A stretch of 64,000 nucleotides of DNA, from positions 17,048-81,047 of the forward strand of contig CAKSWT010000015.1 of assembly GCA_934512135.1 (NCBI GenBank), read 5' to 3'. The notes beneath the pieces are model-generated. The model made no database searches and was not told where the DNA came from. It saw nothing but the letters and a program-made list of their open reading frames with translations. The translations under genes were made by a program, and so were the position numbers. Below are positions 33,455-41,363 of the stretch, one piece after another (the stretch's first letter is position 1; each line of letters starts with the position of its first letter). This DNA comes from an uncultured Oscillospiraceae bacterium. GTDB lineage: Bacteria; Bacillota; Clostridia; Oscillospirales; Oscillospiraceae.

Positions 33455-33470
33455 TGTTTCACGTGAAACA
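33455..33470. promoter_or_regulatory. parS: parS centromere site 1
   Basis: Perfect 16-bp match to the conserved bacterial parS palindrome, TGTTTCACGTGAAACA. It lies just upstream of soj-parB. Confidence 0.95.
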
Positions 33471-33490
33471 TCGTTGGTTCCCGGCGAAAT

Positions 33491-33506
33491 TGTTTCACGT
33501 GAAACC
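33491..33506. promoter_or_regulatory. parS: parS centromere site 2
   Basis: TGTTTCACGTGAAACC, one mismatch from the consensus at the last base. Centre-to-centre distance from site 1 is 36 bp, so the two sites lie on nearly the same DNA face spacing (about 3.4 turns). Confidence 0.92.
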
Positions 33507-33516
33507 TCCTTGCATC

Positions 33517-33545
33517 TTGCAAAGTGGTGGGGCATCTAGTATAAT
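33517..33545 (+). promoter_or_regulatory. Promoter of soj-parB
   Basis: TTGCAA (33517-33522), 17-bp spacer, TATAAT (33540-33545); immediately downstream of parS site 2, consistent with autoregulation by ParB. Confidence 0.8.
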
Positions 33546-33578
33546 AAAAACCCTAGAAGAAAAGAAGGAGGCCGGCGG

Positions 33579-34343
33579 ATGATTCTATCACTGGTGAATC
33601 AAAAGGGCGGCGTAGGAAAAACCACCACCGCGGTCAGTCTTACCGCGGCCCTGACACAGCTTGGAAAAAAAGTCCTGCTCTGCGACTTTGACCCCCAGGC
33701 CAACGCCACATCCGGACTTGGTGTGGAGAAAAATCAGGTCAAAAACACCGTATACGACGTAATCATCAACGATGTTCCCGCAAAAGACGCCATTGTCTCC
33801 ACCAGCTTTGGAGATTTAATCCCCAGCGGCGCAGACCTGGCAGGGGCGGGAATCGAATTGGTCAGTCTGGACCGGCGGGAATACCGTCTGCGGGACGCCC
33901 TGCACACCGTAGCGCAGCAATACGACTACATTTTAATTGACTGTCCCCCCTCTCTGGAGCTGCTGACCCTAAATGCTCTGTGCGCGGCTGACCAGATTAT
34001 CATTCCGGTCCAGTGCGAATACTACGCCCTGGAGGGACTTAGCGATTTAATGGCAACCCTGCGTGCCGTCAAGCGGACCTATCAGCCCAACATTGGAATT
34101 TTCGGTCTGGTGCTCACCATGTATGACGGCCGAACCAATCTCAGTCTACAGGTGGCCCAGGAGGTCCGGCGGCACTTTCCCGGAAAGGTGTTCACCTCGG
34201 TGATTCCTCGAAACGTGCGGCTCAGCGAAGCCCCCAGCCATGGTCTTCCCATTACCGCCTATGACAAGCTCAGCCGGGGGGCGGAGGCCTATCTGGCCCT
34301 GGCAGAGGAAATCTTGAAGAAGCATTCGGAAGGGAAGGTGTGA
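33579..34343 (+). CDS. soj: Chromosome partitioning ATPase ParA/Soj
   Basis: Deviant-Walker P-loop ATPase, 254 residues, that binds DNA as an ATP dimer and works with ParB for origin segregation and DnaA control. The N-terminus has NQKGGVGKTTTAVSL with the signature Lys before GGVGK; DFDPQANATSGLG and LIDCPPSLELL follow. AAGGAGG precedes the start. The stop overlaps the parB ribosome-site region; the pair is under the parS-adjacent promoter. Confidence 0.97.
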   Translation: MILSLVNQKGGVGKTTTAVSLTAALTQLGKKVLLCDFDPQANATSGLGVEKNQVKNTVYDVIINDVPAKDAIVSTSFGDLIPSGADLAGAGIELVSLDRREYRLRDALHTVAQQYDYILIDCPPSLELLTLNALCAADQIIIPVQCEYYALEGLSDLMATLRAVKRTYQPNIGIFGLVLTMYDGRTNLSLQVAQEVRRHFPGKVFTSVIPRNVRLSEAPSHGLPITAYDKLSRGAEAYLALAEEILKKHSEGKV

Positions 34344-34345
34344 AT

Positions 34346-35224
34346 ATGGCAAAATCCTCAGCAAAAGGCCTGGGAAAGGGCCTGGGCGCCCTGTTTTCCG
34401 AGACAACAGAGGTCCAGGAGCCCCAGGGTTCCACCCTTCCCATTCAAAAACTGGAGCCCAATCCCCACCAGCCCAGACATGACTTCGACGAAGAAGCCCT
34501 GGCGGAGTTGGCGGATTCCATTGCCCAGCACGGACTGATTCAGCCCATCACCGTCCGGCCTGTGGAAAACGGCTACTACCAGATCATTGCCGGCGAGCGC
34601 CGCTGGCGGGCCTCCCGGATGGCCAATCTCACAGAGGTTCCTGTCAATATCATTGAGGCCGACGACAAAAAAGCGGCCCAGCTGGCGCTGATTGAAAACC
34701 TTCAGCGAGAGGACCTGAATCCTCTGGAGGAGGCCAAGGGCTATGAAACCCTGATGAACACTTATGGTCTGACCCAGGAGGAGACGGCCTCCAGCGTAGG
34801 AAAATCCCGCCCTGCCGTGGCAAATGCCCTGCGGCTGCTGAAGCTGCCAAAAAGTATTCTGGAGCTGGTCACCGATGGAAGTCTTTCCGCAGGCCATGCC
34901 CGGGCCCTGCTGCCTCTGGAATCCGAGGAACGTCAGCGGACGGCGGCCCAGAAAATTCTCTCTCAGCAGCTCTCTGTGCGGCAGACGGAGGCCCTGGTGA
35001 AACGGATGATGAAGCCGGAGCCGGAGGCACCCCTCAGGGATCCCCTTCAGGTGGACTATTACAAGGAGTGCGAACAGGCGCTGACCCGGCATCTTGGACG
35101 AAAAGTTTTGATTCACGCCGGGAAAAAGCGGGGAAAATTTGAATTGGAGTACTATGGGGAGGAGGATCTTCAGCAGCTCATCGAGGCGCTGGAATCTCTG
35201 AACCCGGTAAAACGAGATATTTAA
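34346..35224 (+). CDS. parB: Chromosome partitioning protein ParB/Spo0J
   Basis: CTP-dependent DNA clamp that loads at parS. The 292-residue protein begins with the GKGLGALF peptide that stimulates ParA, then the ParB/Srx CTPase domain with NPHQPR and GERRWRAS, and the HTH domain (TQEETASSVGKSRPAVANALRLL) that reads parS. ATG 34346 is chosen over an overlapping GTG two codons earlier because it leaves the normal spacing from AAGG. Adjacent parS sites and soj make the assignment secure. It is followed after 15 bp by serS, an unusual operon partner. Confidence 0.97.
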   Translation: MAKSSAKGLGKGLGALFSETTEVQEPQGSTLPIQKLEPNPHQPRHDFDEEALAELADSIAQHGLIQPITVRPVENGYYQIIAGERRWRASRMANLTEVPVNIIEADDKKAAQLALIENLQREDLNPLEEAKGYETLMNTYGLTQEETASSVGKSRPAVANALRLLKLPKSILELVTDGSLSAGHARALLPLESEERQRTAAQKILSQQLSVRQTEALVKRMMKPEPEAPLRDPLQVDYYKECEQALTRHLGRKVLIHAGKKRGKFELEYYGEEDLQQLIEALESLNPVKRDI

Positions 35225-35239
35225 TTGAGGTGGAGCAAT

Positions 35240-36538
35240 ATGTTAGACATTAAATTTGTGCGGGAAAACCCCGACATCGTCAAAGAAAACATCAAAAAGA
35301 AGTTCCAGGAGGAAAAGCTGCCCCTGGTAGACCAGGTGATTGCCTTGGACGGGGAAAACCGTGCGGCAATTGCAGAGGCTCAGGAGCTGCGGACTGCCAG
35401 AAACGCCCTGTCCAAGGAAGTGGGCAAGCTCATGGGACAAGCCAAAAAGGATCCCTCCAAGCTGGAGGAGGCCGAGGCCGTCAAGGCGAAGGTCAAGGCT
35501 CAGGCCGACCGTCTGGCTGAGCTGGAGGCAAAGGAGGACCAGCTGGCGGAGCAGATTCGCAAAATCATGCTGGTGATTCCCAATATCATTGATCCCTCTG
35601 TTCCCATCGGACCCGACGACAGCTGTAACGTGGAGGTTCAGCGCTTTGGAGAGCCGAAGGTGCCGGATTTTGAAATTCCCTATCACACAGAGATTATGGA
35701 ATCCTTCAACGGCATTGACTTGGACGCCGCCGGGCGGGTATCCGGAAACGGCTTCTACTATCTTCTGGGCGATATTGCCCGGCTTCATGAGGCCGTCCTG
35801 GCCTATGGCCGAGATTTTATGATCAACAAGGGCTTTACCTATTGCATTCCGCCCTTTATGATCCACGGCAACGTGGTGGAGGGCGTGATGAGCCAGACCG
35901 ACATGGATGCCATGATGTATAAAATCGAAGGGGAGGACCTGTATCTCATCGGCACCTCCGAGCACTCCATGATTGGCCGGTTTATCGACCAGATTATTCC
36001 CGGAGAAAACCTGCCCCAGACGCTCACCTCCTATTCTCCCTGCTTCCGCAAGGAAAAGGGCGCCCATGGCATTGAGGAACGCGGAATCTACCGGATTCAC
36101 CAGTTTGAAAAGCAGGAGATGATCGTGGTTTGCCGTCCCGAGGACAGCAAGGAATGGTACGAAAAGCTGTGGAAATACTCCGTGGAGCTGTTCCGTTCTC
36201 TGGATATTCCCGTGCGGCAGCTGGAGTGCTGCTCCGGTGACCTGGCGGATCTGAAGGTCAAGTCCTGCGACATTGAGGCATGGAGCCCCCGGCAGAAGAA
36301 ATATTTTGAGGTCTGCTCCTGCTCCAACCTGGGAGATGCCCAGGCCCGCCGCCTGCGTATTCGCTACAAGGATGAAAACGGCCGCAACGTCCTGTGCCAC
36401 ACCCTGAACAACACCTGTGTGGCGCCTCCCAGAATGCTCATCGCCTTCCTGGAAAACAACCTCCAGGCAGACGGCTCCGTTCGTATTCCCGAGGTTCTCC
36501 GTCCCTACATGGGAGGAGAAGAATTCCTGCATAAATAA
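35240..36538 (+). CDS. serS: Serine--tRNA ligase
   Basis: Class II aminoacyl-tRNA synthetase, 432 residues. An N-terminal antiparallel coiled coil spans about residues 25-110 (KKFQEEK to LAEQIRKI); the catalytic domain has the TSEHSM segment, motif 2 (FRKEKGAHG then GIYRIHQFEK) and motif 3 (NNTCVAPPRMLIAFLE). ATG 35240 with GAGGTGGAG upstream is the start. Only 15 bp separate it from parB, so there is no T-box leader and expression depends on the soj-parB transcript or an internal promoter not seen. Confidence 0.97.
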   Translation: MLDIKFVRENPDIVKENIKKKFQEEKLPLVDQVIALDGENRAAIAEAQELRTARNALSKEVGKLMGQAKKDPSKLEEAEAVKAKVKAQADRLAELEAKEDQLAEQIRKIMLVIPNIIDPSVPIGPDDSCNVEVQRFGEPKVPDFEIPYHTEIMESFNGIDLDAAGRVSGNGFYYLLGDIARLHEAVLAYGRDFMINKGFTYCIPPFMIHGNVVEGVMSQTDMDAMMYKIEGEDLYLIGTSEHSMIGRFIDQIIPGENLPQTLTSYSPCFRKEKGAHGIEERGIYRIHQFEKQEMIVVCRPEDSKEWYEKLWKYSVELFRSLDIPVRQLECCSGDLADLKVKSCDIEAWSPRQKKYFEVCSCSNLGDAQARRLRIRYKDENGRNVLCHTLNNTCVAPPRMLIAFLENNLQADGSVRIPEVLRPYMGGEEFLHK

Positions 36539-36558
36539 GAAATAGGGAGGGCACTTCC

Positions 36559-36942
36559 ATGGAAGAAAAAAAAGGAATCATCCAAGAGTTTAAACAGTTT
36601 ATTATGCGGGGCAATGTGCTGGATATGGCCGTTGGCGTGGTAATTGGCTCCGCCTTTACCGCCATTGTCACGGCCCTGGTGGATTGCATCATCAATCCCA
36701 TTATCGGCACCATTATGGGGGGCGTCAATTTTGACGGGGTCACCGTTGGAATGTTCCCCATTGGACAGCTGATTACCGCCATTATCAACTTCCTCTGTGT
36801 GGCCATTGTAGTGTTCTCCATGGTGAAGTTTGTGGGACATCTCTCCCATAAAAAAGAAGAGGAGCCTGAGCCGCCTCCGGAGCCCACCAAGGAGGAGCTT
36901 TTGCTTACAGAGATTCGTGACCTTTTGAAAGAAAAGGAATAA
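36559..36942 (+). CDS. mscL: Large-conductance mechanosensitive channel
   Basis: Homopentameric emergency pressure valve. It has 127 residues, slightly shorter than the usual 130-150. An N-terminal amphipathic segment (IIQEFKQFIMRGN) and TM1 with DMAVGVVIGSAFTAIV are characteristic; TM2 is FPIGQLITAIINFLCVAIVV, followed by a charged C-terminal bundle (EIRDLLKEKE). It lies 20 bp after serS. Confidence 0.95.
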   Translation: MEEKKGIIQEFKQFIMRGNVLDMAVGVVIGSAFTAIVTALVDCIINPIIGTIMGGVNFDGVTVGMFPIGQLITAIINFLCVAIVVFSMVKFVGHLSHKKEEEPEPPPEPTKEELLLTEIRDLLKEKE

Positions 36943-36943
36943 T

Positions 36944-37576
36944 ATGGATATTAAGTTTCCCGAAGAAAAGAATCCATTTCCGAAAACCATGGCCAATGCC
37001 ATCATCTGCTGTTTGGTTGCCCTGGCCGTTGGACTGTTTCTTGGCAACGCCCTGGGGGCCTTCTTTGGAACCGATGAATCCGTAATTGTGACCTCCAACT
37101 ACACCGACCGAATGTCTGCGGTGCGGACCATGTTCACAGACGGCGATCAGCTGGATTCCTACTCCAACACCGCCTTGACGTTTCAGAATATGGACGGCTT
37201 GAAGCTCTACACCAGCAAAAACCATGACAAGGTGCTGGCATACTACAATGGCAGCTACTCCGATGCCTATGCCATGTTTGACCAGGACATTCAGGCCTCG
37301 CTGCTGGAGCTGATGAACACCCAGGATGCCCTCTACGGTCAGGAAACCGCTGCAGGGGACCCCATTGAGGACGTTCAGCTGTGGAATGTTGCCGTTCAGG
37401 ATGGGGTGGTCTACTACTACCTCTATTATGACGAGGCCGGATATGTGGGCCTGGCCTTTGACTCCACCCACAGTACCTTGACCGACCAGAAGGATCATGC
37501 CCTGCCACTGACAAAGACGTCATCCACGGCAGATGGTCAGTACGAGTGGTTTATCATCTACGACATGGGGGAATGA
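36944..37576 (+). CDS. Single-pass membrane protein of unknown function
   Basis: A 210-residue protein that I do not recognise. A short cytosolic N-terminus is followed by one hydrophobic segment (MANAIICCLVALAVGLFLG, residues about 16-34); the rest should be extracellular, acidic and Tyr/Asp-rich (for example VVYYYLYYDEAGY). No Cys pairs or catalytic motif are seen. It begins 1 bp after the mscL stop with AAAAGGA as ribosome site, and the shikimate-kinase-like gene follows after 3 bp, so it is embedded in an operon. A membrane-tethered extracytoplasmic domain near MscL is suggestive but not proof of a shared role. Confidence 0.7.
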   Translation: MDIKFPEEKNPFPKTMANAIICCLVALAVGLFLGNALGAFFGTDESVIVTSNYTDRMSAVRTMFTDGDQLDSYSNTALTFQNMDGLKLYTSKNHDKVLAYYNGSYSDAYAMFDQDIQASLLELMNTQDALYGQETAAGDPIEDVQLWNVAVQDGVVYYYLYYDEAGYVGLAFDSTHSTLTDQKDHALPLTKTSSTADGQYEWFIIYDMGE

Positions 37577-37579
37577 CCC

Positions 37580-38080
37580 TTGAAAAACAACCTTATCTTA
37601 ATCGGTATGCCCGGGGCTGGAAAAAGCACCGTGGGCGTCGTCCTGGCAAAAACCCTTGGCATGGATTTTTTGGACTCCGATCTGGTGATCTGCCGGGAGT
37701 CCGGGAAAACCCTTCAGGAGATTTTGGACCAGGAGGGCCTGGACTATTTCCTGGCCTATGAGGAGAAAATCATCCGGGATCTCCGTCTGGAGCACACGGT
37801 TCTGGCCACAGGGGGCTCCGTGCCCATGCGCAGCAAGGCCATGGAACATCTGAAAACCCTGGGCACCGTCGTATATCTTCAGGTGGGCCTGGAGGAACTG
37901 CGAAACAGGCTCTCCAATATCACCACCCGGGGGATTGCCTTTGGTCCCGGTGAAAATCTGGACACCCTCTATGCCAAGCGGGTCCCGGTCTATGCCTCCT
38001 GGGCAGATTTGACCATTCCCGCCGATCCGGAACACAATAATATTGAGCACATGGTGGACCAGATCGTGGCACAGCTGTAA
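37580..38080 (+). CDS. Shikimate kinase-like protein
   Basis: A 166-residue P-loop kinase of the shikimate kinase family. GMPGAGKST is a good Walker A and LDSDLVI supplies the DxD magnesium/substrate segment; the lid is around TTRGIAFGPG and YAKRVPVYASWAD matches the C-terminal R-x-P-x-Y element. The start is TTG 37580 with GGGGGA upstream; the next ATG would delete part of the P-loop. Two hallmark positions deviate: the FRxxE arginine that contacts shikimate reads YFLAYEE here, and the GGG loop reads ATGGSV. No other aro gene is adjacent. It may be AroK or a relative with another substrate. Confidence 0.75.
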   Translation: MKNNLILIGMPGAGKSTVGVVLAKTLGMDFLDSDLVICRESGKTLQEILDQEGLDYFLAYEEKIIRDLRLEHTVLATGGSVPMRSKAMEHLKTLGTVVYLQVGLEELRNRLSNITTRGIAFGPGENLDTLYAKRVPVYASWADLTIPADPEHNNIEHMVDQIVAQL

Positions 38081-38090
38081 CGCCATTTTT

Positions 38091-38120
38091 ATGGCCAATC
38101 TCCCAAGGGAGATTGGCCAT
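38091..38120 (+). terminator. Hairpin between the kinase and rlmH
   Basis: A perfect 14-bp stem (38091-38104 with 38107-38120) with an AA loop. The plus side lacks a T tract (ATTCCGTAATTTT), so it may be a weak terminator or a processing structure. Confidence 0.5.
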
Positions 38121-38145
38121 ATTCCGTAATTTTGGAGGAACCGGA

Positions 38146-38622
38146 ATGATTACACTGATTGCACTGGGAAAGCTCAAGGAGGACTTTTACCGCAGCGCGG
38201 CGGCGGAATACGAAAAGCGGATGAAAGCCTATGGGGGCATTCGAATCCTTGAGCTGCCGGAGGTTCGTCTGCCGGAAAACCCTTCTGCCGCACAGATCCA
38301 GGCCGCCCTGGAAAAAGAACGGGAGGCCGTTTTACAAAAGCTGCCAAAGAACTGCTGGCTCTGCGTGCTGACCCCGGAGGGAAAGTTATTGTCCTCAGAA
38401 AAACTGGCAGATAAACTCCAGACTGTGCGGAACAACGGAAAATCAGAGCTGGTATTTCTCATTGGCTCCTCCTTTGGCCTGGATCAAGCGCTGAAGCAGC
38501 AAGGGGATTTTCAGCTGTCTATGTCTCCCATGACTTTTCCCCATCACCTGGCCCGGATTATGGTGCTGGAACAGATTTACCGGGCAGAGAGCATTTTGGC
38601 TGGGTCAAAGTACCATAAATAA
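38146..38622 (+). CDS. rlmH: 23S rRNA pseudouridine-1915 N3-methyltransferase RlmH
   Basis: SPOUT methyltransferase, 158 residues, that modifies helix 69 of 23S rRNA. The family N-terminus (ITLIALGKLKEDFY), the SAM-binding FLIGSSFGLD loop and the C-terminal knot ending in Y-H-K are present. The usual GG-x-x-G is GSSFG here. ATG 38146 with GGAGG is the start. In Bacillus rlmH is also near the origin. Confidence 0.95.
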   Translation: MITLIALGKLKEDFYRSAAAEYEKRMKAYGGIRILELPEVRLPENPSAAQIQAALEKEREAVLQKLPKNCWLCVLTPEGKLLSSEKLADKLQTVRNNGKSELVFLIGSSFGLDQALKQQGDFQLSMSPMTFPHHLARIMVLEQIYRAESILAGSKYHK

Positions 38623-38653
38623 TCCCCCTTTCGGCAGTTTTGTAAAATATTCC

Positions 38654-38682
38654 TTGTATTATGTCATATTCTTTGGTAAAGT
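38654..38682 (+). promoter_or_regulatory. Probable promoter of the DUF4127-SLH gene
   Basis: TTGTAT (38654-38659), 17-bp spacer, TAAAGT (38677-38682), in an AT-rich stretch. Confidence 0.5.
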
Positions 38683-38725
38683 AATATGGATATAAACAGT
38701 TGATTCATCTTCGGGAGGTTACACC

Positions 38726-41197
38726 ATGCGGAAACGAATTCTGTCCCTGCTCCTCACTGCCTGTCTGATTTTTGCCGCCATTCCCACGTCCAGTTATCAG
38801 GTCAAGGCTGTGGATTCTTCGGCCCAGAATGTGGTCTATGTTCCCCTGGATGACCGTCCCTTTAACGACAGCCGTGTAAAAACCATGGCCGAATCTCTGA
38901 ATATTCAGCTGATTACGCCGGACCGGGACCTATACGCCACCAAGCTGGATGGGCAGACCGAAAATACAAACGGCACCCAATACGGCAGTCGAGAGGCGCT
39001 GGTTACCTGGCTTCAGGAGATGGACAAGACATACGACACCTTCATCATCTCTATGGATCAGCTGCTTTCCGGCGGACTGATGAATGCCCGCTGTATGACG
39101 GAAATGACGGCGCTGCACTTTGCCGACGGCTCCTCTATGACGGAATATGAGGTCATTGATTTTCTGGCGGAGCTGGCCGAGAACAATACACTGTATCTCA
39201 TTGACTCCGTTGCCCGGTTGGCCAGCGCCTGCGATTTTGACGGGTATACCATAAATCACTATTGGGTCACCCGTGCCTATGGCATGGTGGGACGGCCGGT
39301 GTTCTATCGGGATGACCTGACGGTGGAGCATATCATTGCCAGCTATCCCTACGCCGCAGACGGACACACCAAGGCCTATCTCCAGGCCAATCTTTCCTCG
39401 GAGGAGCTGGAAATGCTGCTCTCTCCCAAGGCTGCCTCCCAATCCGCCGCCAGCTCTGCCCTGGTGATCTCCGCCTTTCTTCGGCATCAGGATATTGGAA
39501 CCGCTCAGCAGTCGGAGCGCTCAGAGGCGGAGGCGCCCCAGGAGGATGAAAATTCGCTGCTGCAGGAGTATCTGGCCATTCGAACCAGACAGCTTCTCCT
39601 TACGGATTACGCCATGGACACCCTCTGCGGCATGAAAAATGTCCACTACCTGCTGGGGGTAGACGACTCCTCCGACGGAAATAATATTCAGCGAAACGAG
39701 ATTGCCCTGTTTCAGCGTTATCTCACGGAAAACGACCAGATCTTCAGTGCCCTGGACGGTCTGGGGCAGACTGCGCTCAGCAAGATTTTCCTAGAACGGT
39801 ATCCCTTGGAGGACTTGCGGGTTTCCGTGTCCTGCTTTGGAGAGGAGATGCATCGGGTTCTCAGCTTTAACTGCTTCACCGTATCCGAAATTCTGGACGA
39901 TACCCTCCGCTACTTTGGCGTGACCCATGTGGACACCCAGGCGGATCTCTCCGTGGTGGTGGTAACGGCCTCCGGAGGAAACTCCAATCAGATGCTCAGT
40001 CAGCTGGTCTCCACCCTCAACGAAAATGAGTATCACCACATTCCGACCATTTTAATTGACCTCACCGACACCGCTGAGCCGGCCCTTAACGACATTCTGG
40101 TGGAAAATACCCATTTGGGTATGCTGTTGAGCTTCTCCGGCGGAGGGGAACTTCCCAATGGCATTGTCATGGGGCTCAGCCAGGGGATTGCCCGATACCG
40201 CTCCCTGGAGCTGCCGGGCTTCCAAACCGATGCCACCCAGAGGGCCCACCTTCGGAGCCTTTCCACTGCGCTAGTCAAGGAAATCGGGTATCGGGACGGC
40301 GCCTGCCAGGAGATGCGCACCTATCTCACAGAACTGGGCATTGCTCCCAACAATTTTAAGCATCTGGAGGAAGATACTCAGATTTTCAATGAACTGACCT
40401 CCCGGATTCAGGCGAATTCCCAGGCACTGCTGGACAATCTCACAAGCAGCAACTTGATCACCGGCCTTTCCCCCTATACCACCGGCAGCATTCAAGGCCT
40501 TACCATCCAAAGCTGCTGGTACCCCTGGCTCCGGCAGATAGAAATCGACTGTACCCTTTCGGCGGAATGGAGCCAAACGCCCTATACCCAGGAGGCGTTT
40601 CACGGCCGGTTTATCGACGGCACCTCGGAGACTACCTTCGAACCCACGGAGTATGTGACCAGAGAGCAGACGGCAAAGCTGCTGGTCAGCATCCTTGGTC
40701 TGTCCGTCTCCTCCGCCGGTGAGACCTGTCCGGAGGATGTGTCCGACTGGGCCTGGCCCTATGTCTATACTGCGGTACAGCGGGGCTATATGAAGGGCTA
40801 TCCCGACGGGACCCTGGGCGGGGACCGAAATATTCTCCGGGCGGAGTTTGCCGCCCTGCTGATGCAGTACGTCCAGGCGGAGGGCGTCACTTTGCCCAGC
40901 ACGGAATCCATTGTTTTCTGCGACGTGGCCGATGACGACTCGGAATGGTACAATCCCCATGTGTACGCCCTGGCCCGGGCCGGTATCATCCGAGGGGACG
41001 CCGAGGGAACCTTCCGTCCCAACGACCCCATTTCCAGAGTTGAGGCTGTGGCTCTTTTGACCCGCCTAACCGGCCGCACCGAGGAGATTTCCTCCTCGCT
41101 GCTGGATCATGTCCGATTTGCCGATGTGACGGCGGACTGGCACATTCCCGTGGTGCAGGAGGGCAGCGTCTCTCACTTCTGCAAATCCGCCCACTGA
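38726..41197 (+). CDS. DUF4127 protein with C-terminal S-layer homology repeats
   Basis: An 823-residue exported surface protein. Signal peptide: MRKRILSLLLTACLIFAAIP with cleavage near VKA. Residues about 35-590 match DUF4127, whose hallmark VVYVPLDDRPFN is at the start, followed by SMDQLLSGGL and, later, TASGGNSNQ and SFSGGG segments that look like ligand or metal loops. Residues about 625-820 hold SLH-type repeats: one around GTSETTFEPTEYVTREQTA, one around SDWAWPYVYTAVQRGYMKGY, and one around PHVYALARAGIIRGDAEGTF with a final FADVTADW. SLH modules bind secondary cell-wall polymers, so the protein should sit on the wall. DUF4127 function is unknown. Confidence 0.85.
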   Translation: MRKRILSLLLTACLIFAAIPTSSYQVKAVDSSAQNVVYVPLDDRPFNDSRVKTMAESLNIQLITPDRDLYATKLDGQTENTNGTQYGSREALVTWLQEMDKTYDTFIISMDQLLSGGLMNARCMTEMTALHFADGSSMTEYEVIDFLAELAENNTLYLIDSVARLASACDFDGYTINHYWVTRAYGMVGRPVFYRDDLTVEHIIASYPYAADGHTKAYLQANLSSEELEMLLSPKAASQSAASSALVISAFLRHQDIGTAQQSERSEAEAPQEDENSLLQEYLAIRTRQLLLTDYAMDTLCGMKNVHYLLGVDDSSDGNNIQRNEIALFQRYLTENDQIFSALDGLGQTALSKIFLERYPLEDLRVSVSCFGEEMHRVLSFNCFTVSEILDDTLRYFGVTHVDTQADLSVVVVTASGGNSNQMLSQLVSTLNENEYHHIPTILIDLTDTAEPALNDILVENTHLGMLLSFSGGGELPNGIVMGLSQGIARYRSLELPGFQTDATQRAHLRSLSTALVKEIGYRDGACQEMRTYLTELGIAPNNFKHLEEDTQIFNELTSRIQANSQALLDNLTSSNLITGLSPYTTGSIQGLTIQSCWYPWLRQIEIDCTLSAEWSQTPYTQEAFHGRFIDGTSETTFEPTEYVTREQTAKLLVSILGLSVSSAGETCPEDVSDWAWPYVYTAVQRGYMKGYPDGTLGGDRNILRAEFAALLMQYVQAEGVTLPSTESIVFCDVADDDSEWYNPHVYALARAGIIRGDAEGTFRPNDPISRVEAVALLTRLTGRTEEISSSLLDHVRFADVTADWHIPVVQEGSVSHFCKSAH

Positions 41198-41229
41198 TCC
41201 CCCTGGCATCACACGGCTTCAGAAAACCG

Positions 41230-41265
41230 AACAGGGCGCTGCGGCCATCCGCAGCGCCCTGTTTT
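41230..41265 (+). terminator. Terminator of the DUF4127-SLH gene
   Basis: A perfect 15-bp stem (41230-41244 with 41249-41263) with CCAT loop and a following TT-G. Confidence 0.85.
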
Positions 41266-41298
41266 GCCCCTCCTTTTTCAGTTATTTTAAAAAAAGGG

Positions 41299-41327
41299 TT
41301 GAAAAGCCCTTTCCAGGTATGTATAAT
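41299..41327 (+). promoter_or_regulatory. Promoter of uraA
   Basis: TTGAAA (41299-41304), 17-bp spacer, TATAAT (41322-41327). The leader of about 30 nt is too short for a PyrR attenuator. Confidence 0.85.
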
Positions 41328-41363
41328 TGACAAGATTGCAGAAAAAGAGGAGGAGTTTGATTC

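Noticed and set aside
35225..35240. T-box leader for serS
   Set aside because: Only 15 bp separate parB and serS, too little for a T-box.
41328..41363. PyrR-type attenuator before uraA
   Set aside because: The leader is about 30 nt and shows no antiterminator/terminator pair.
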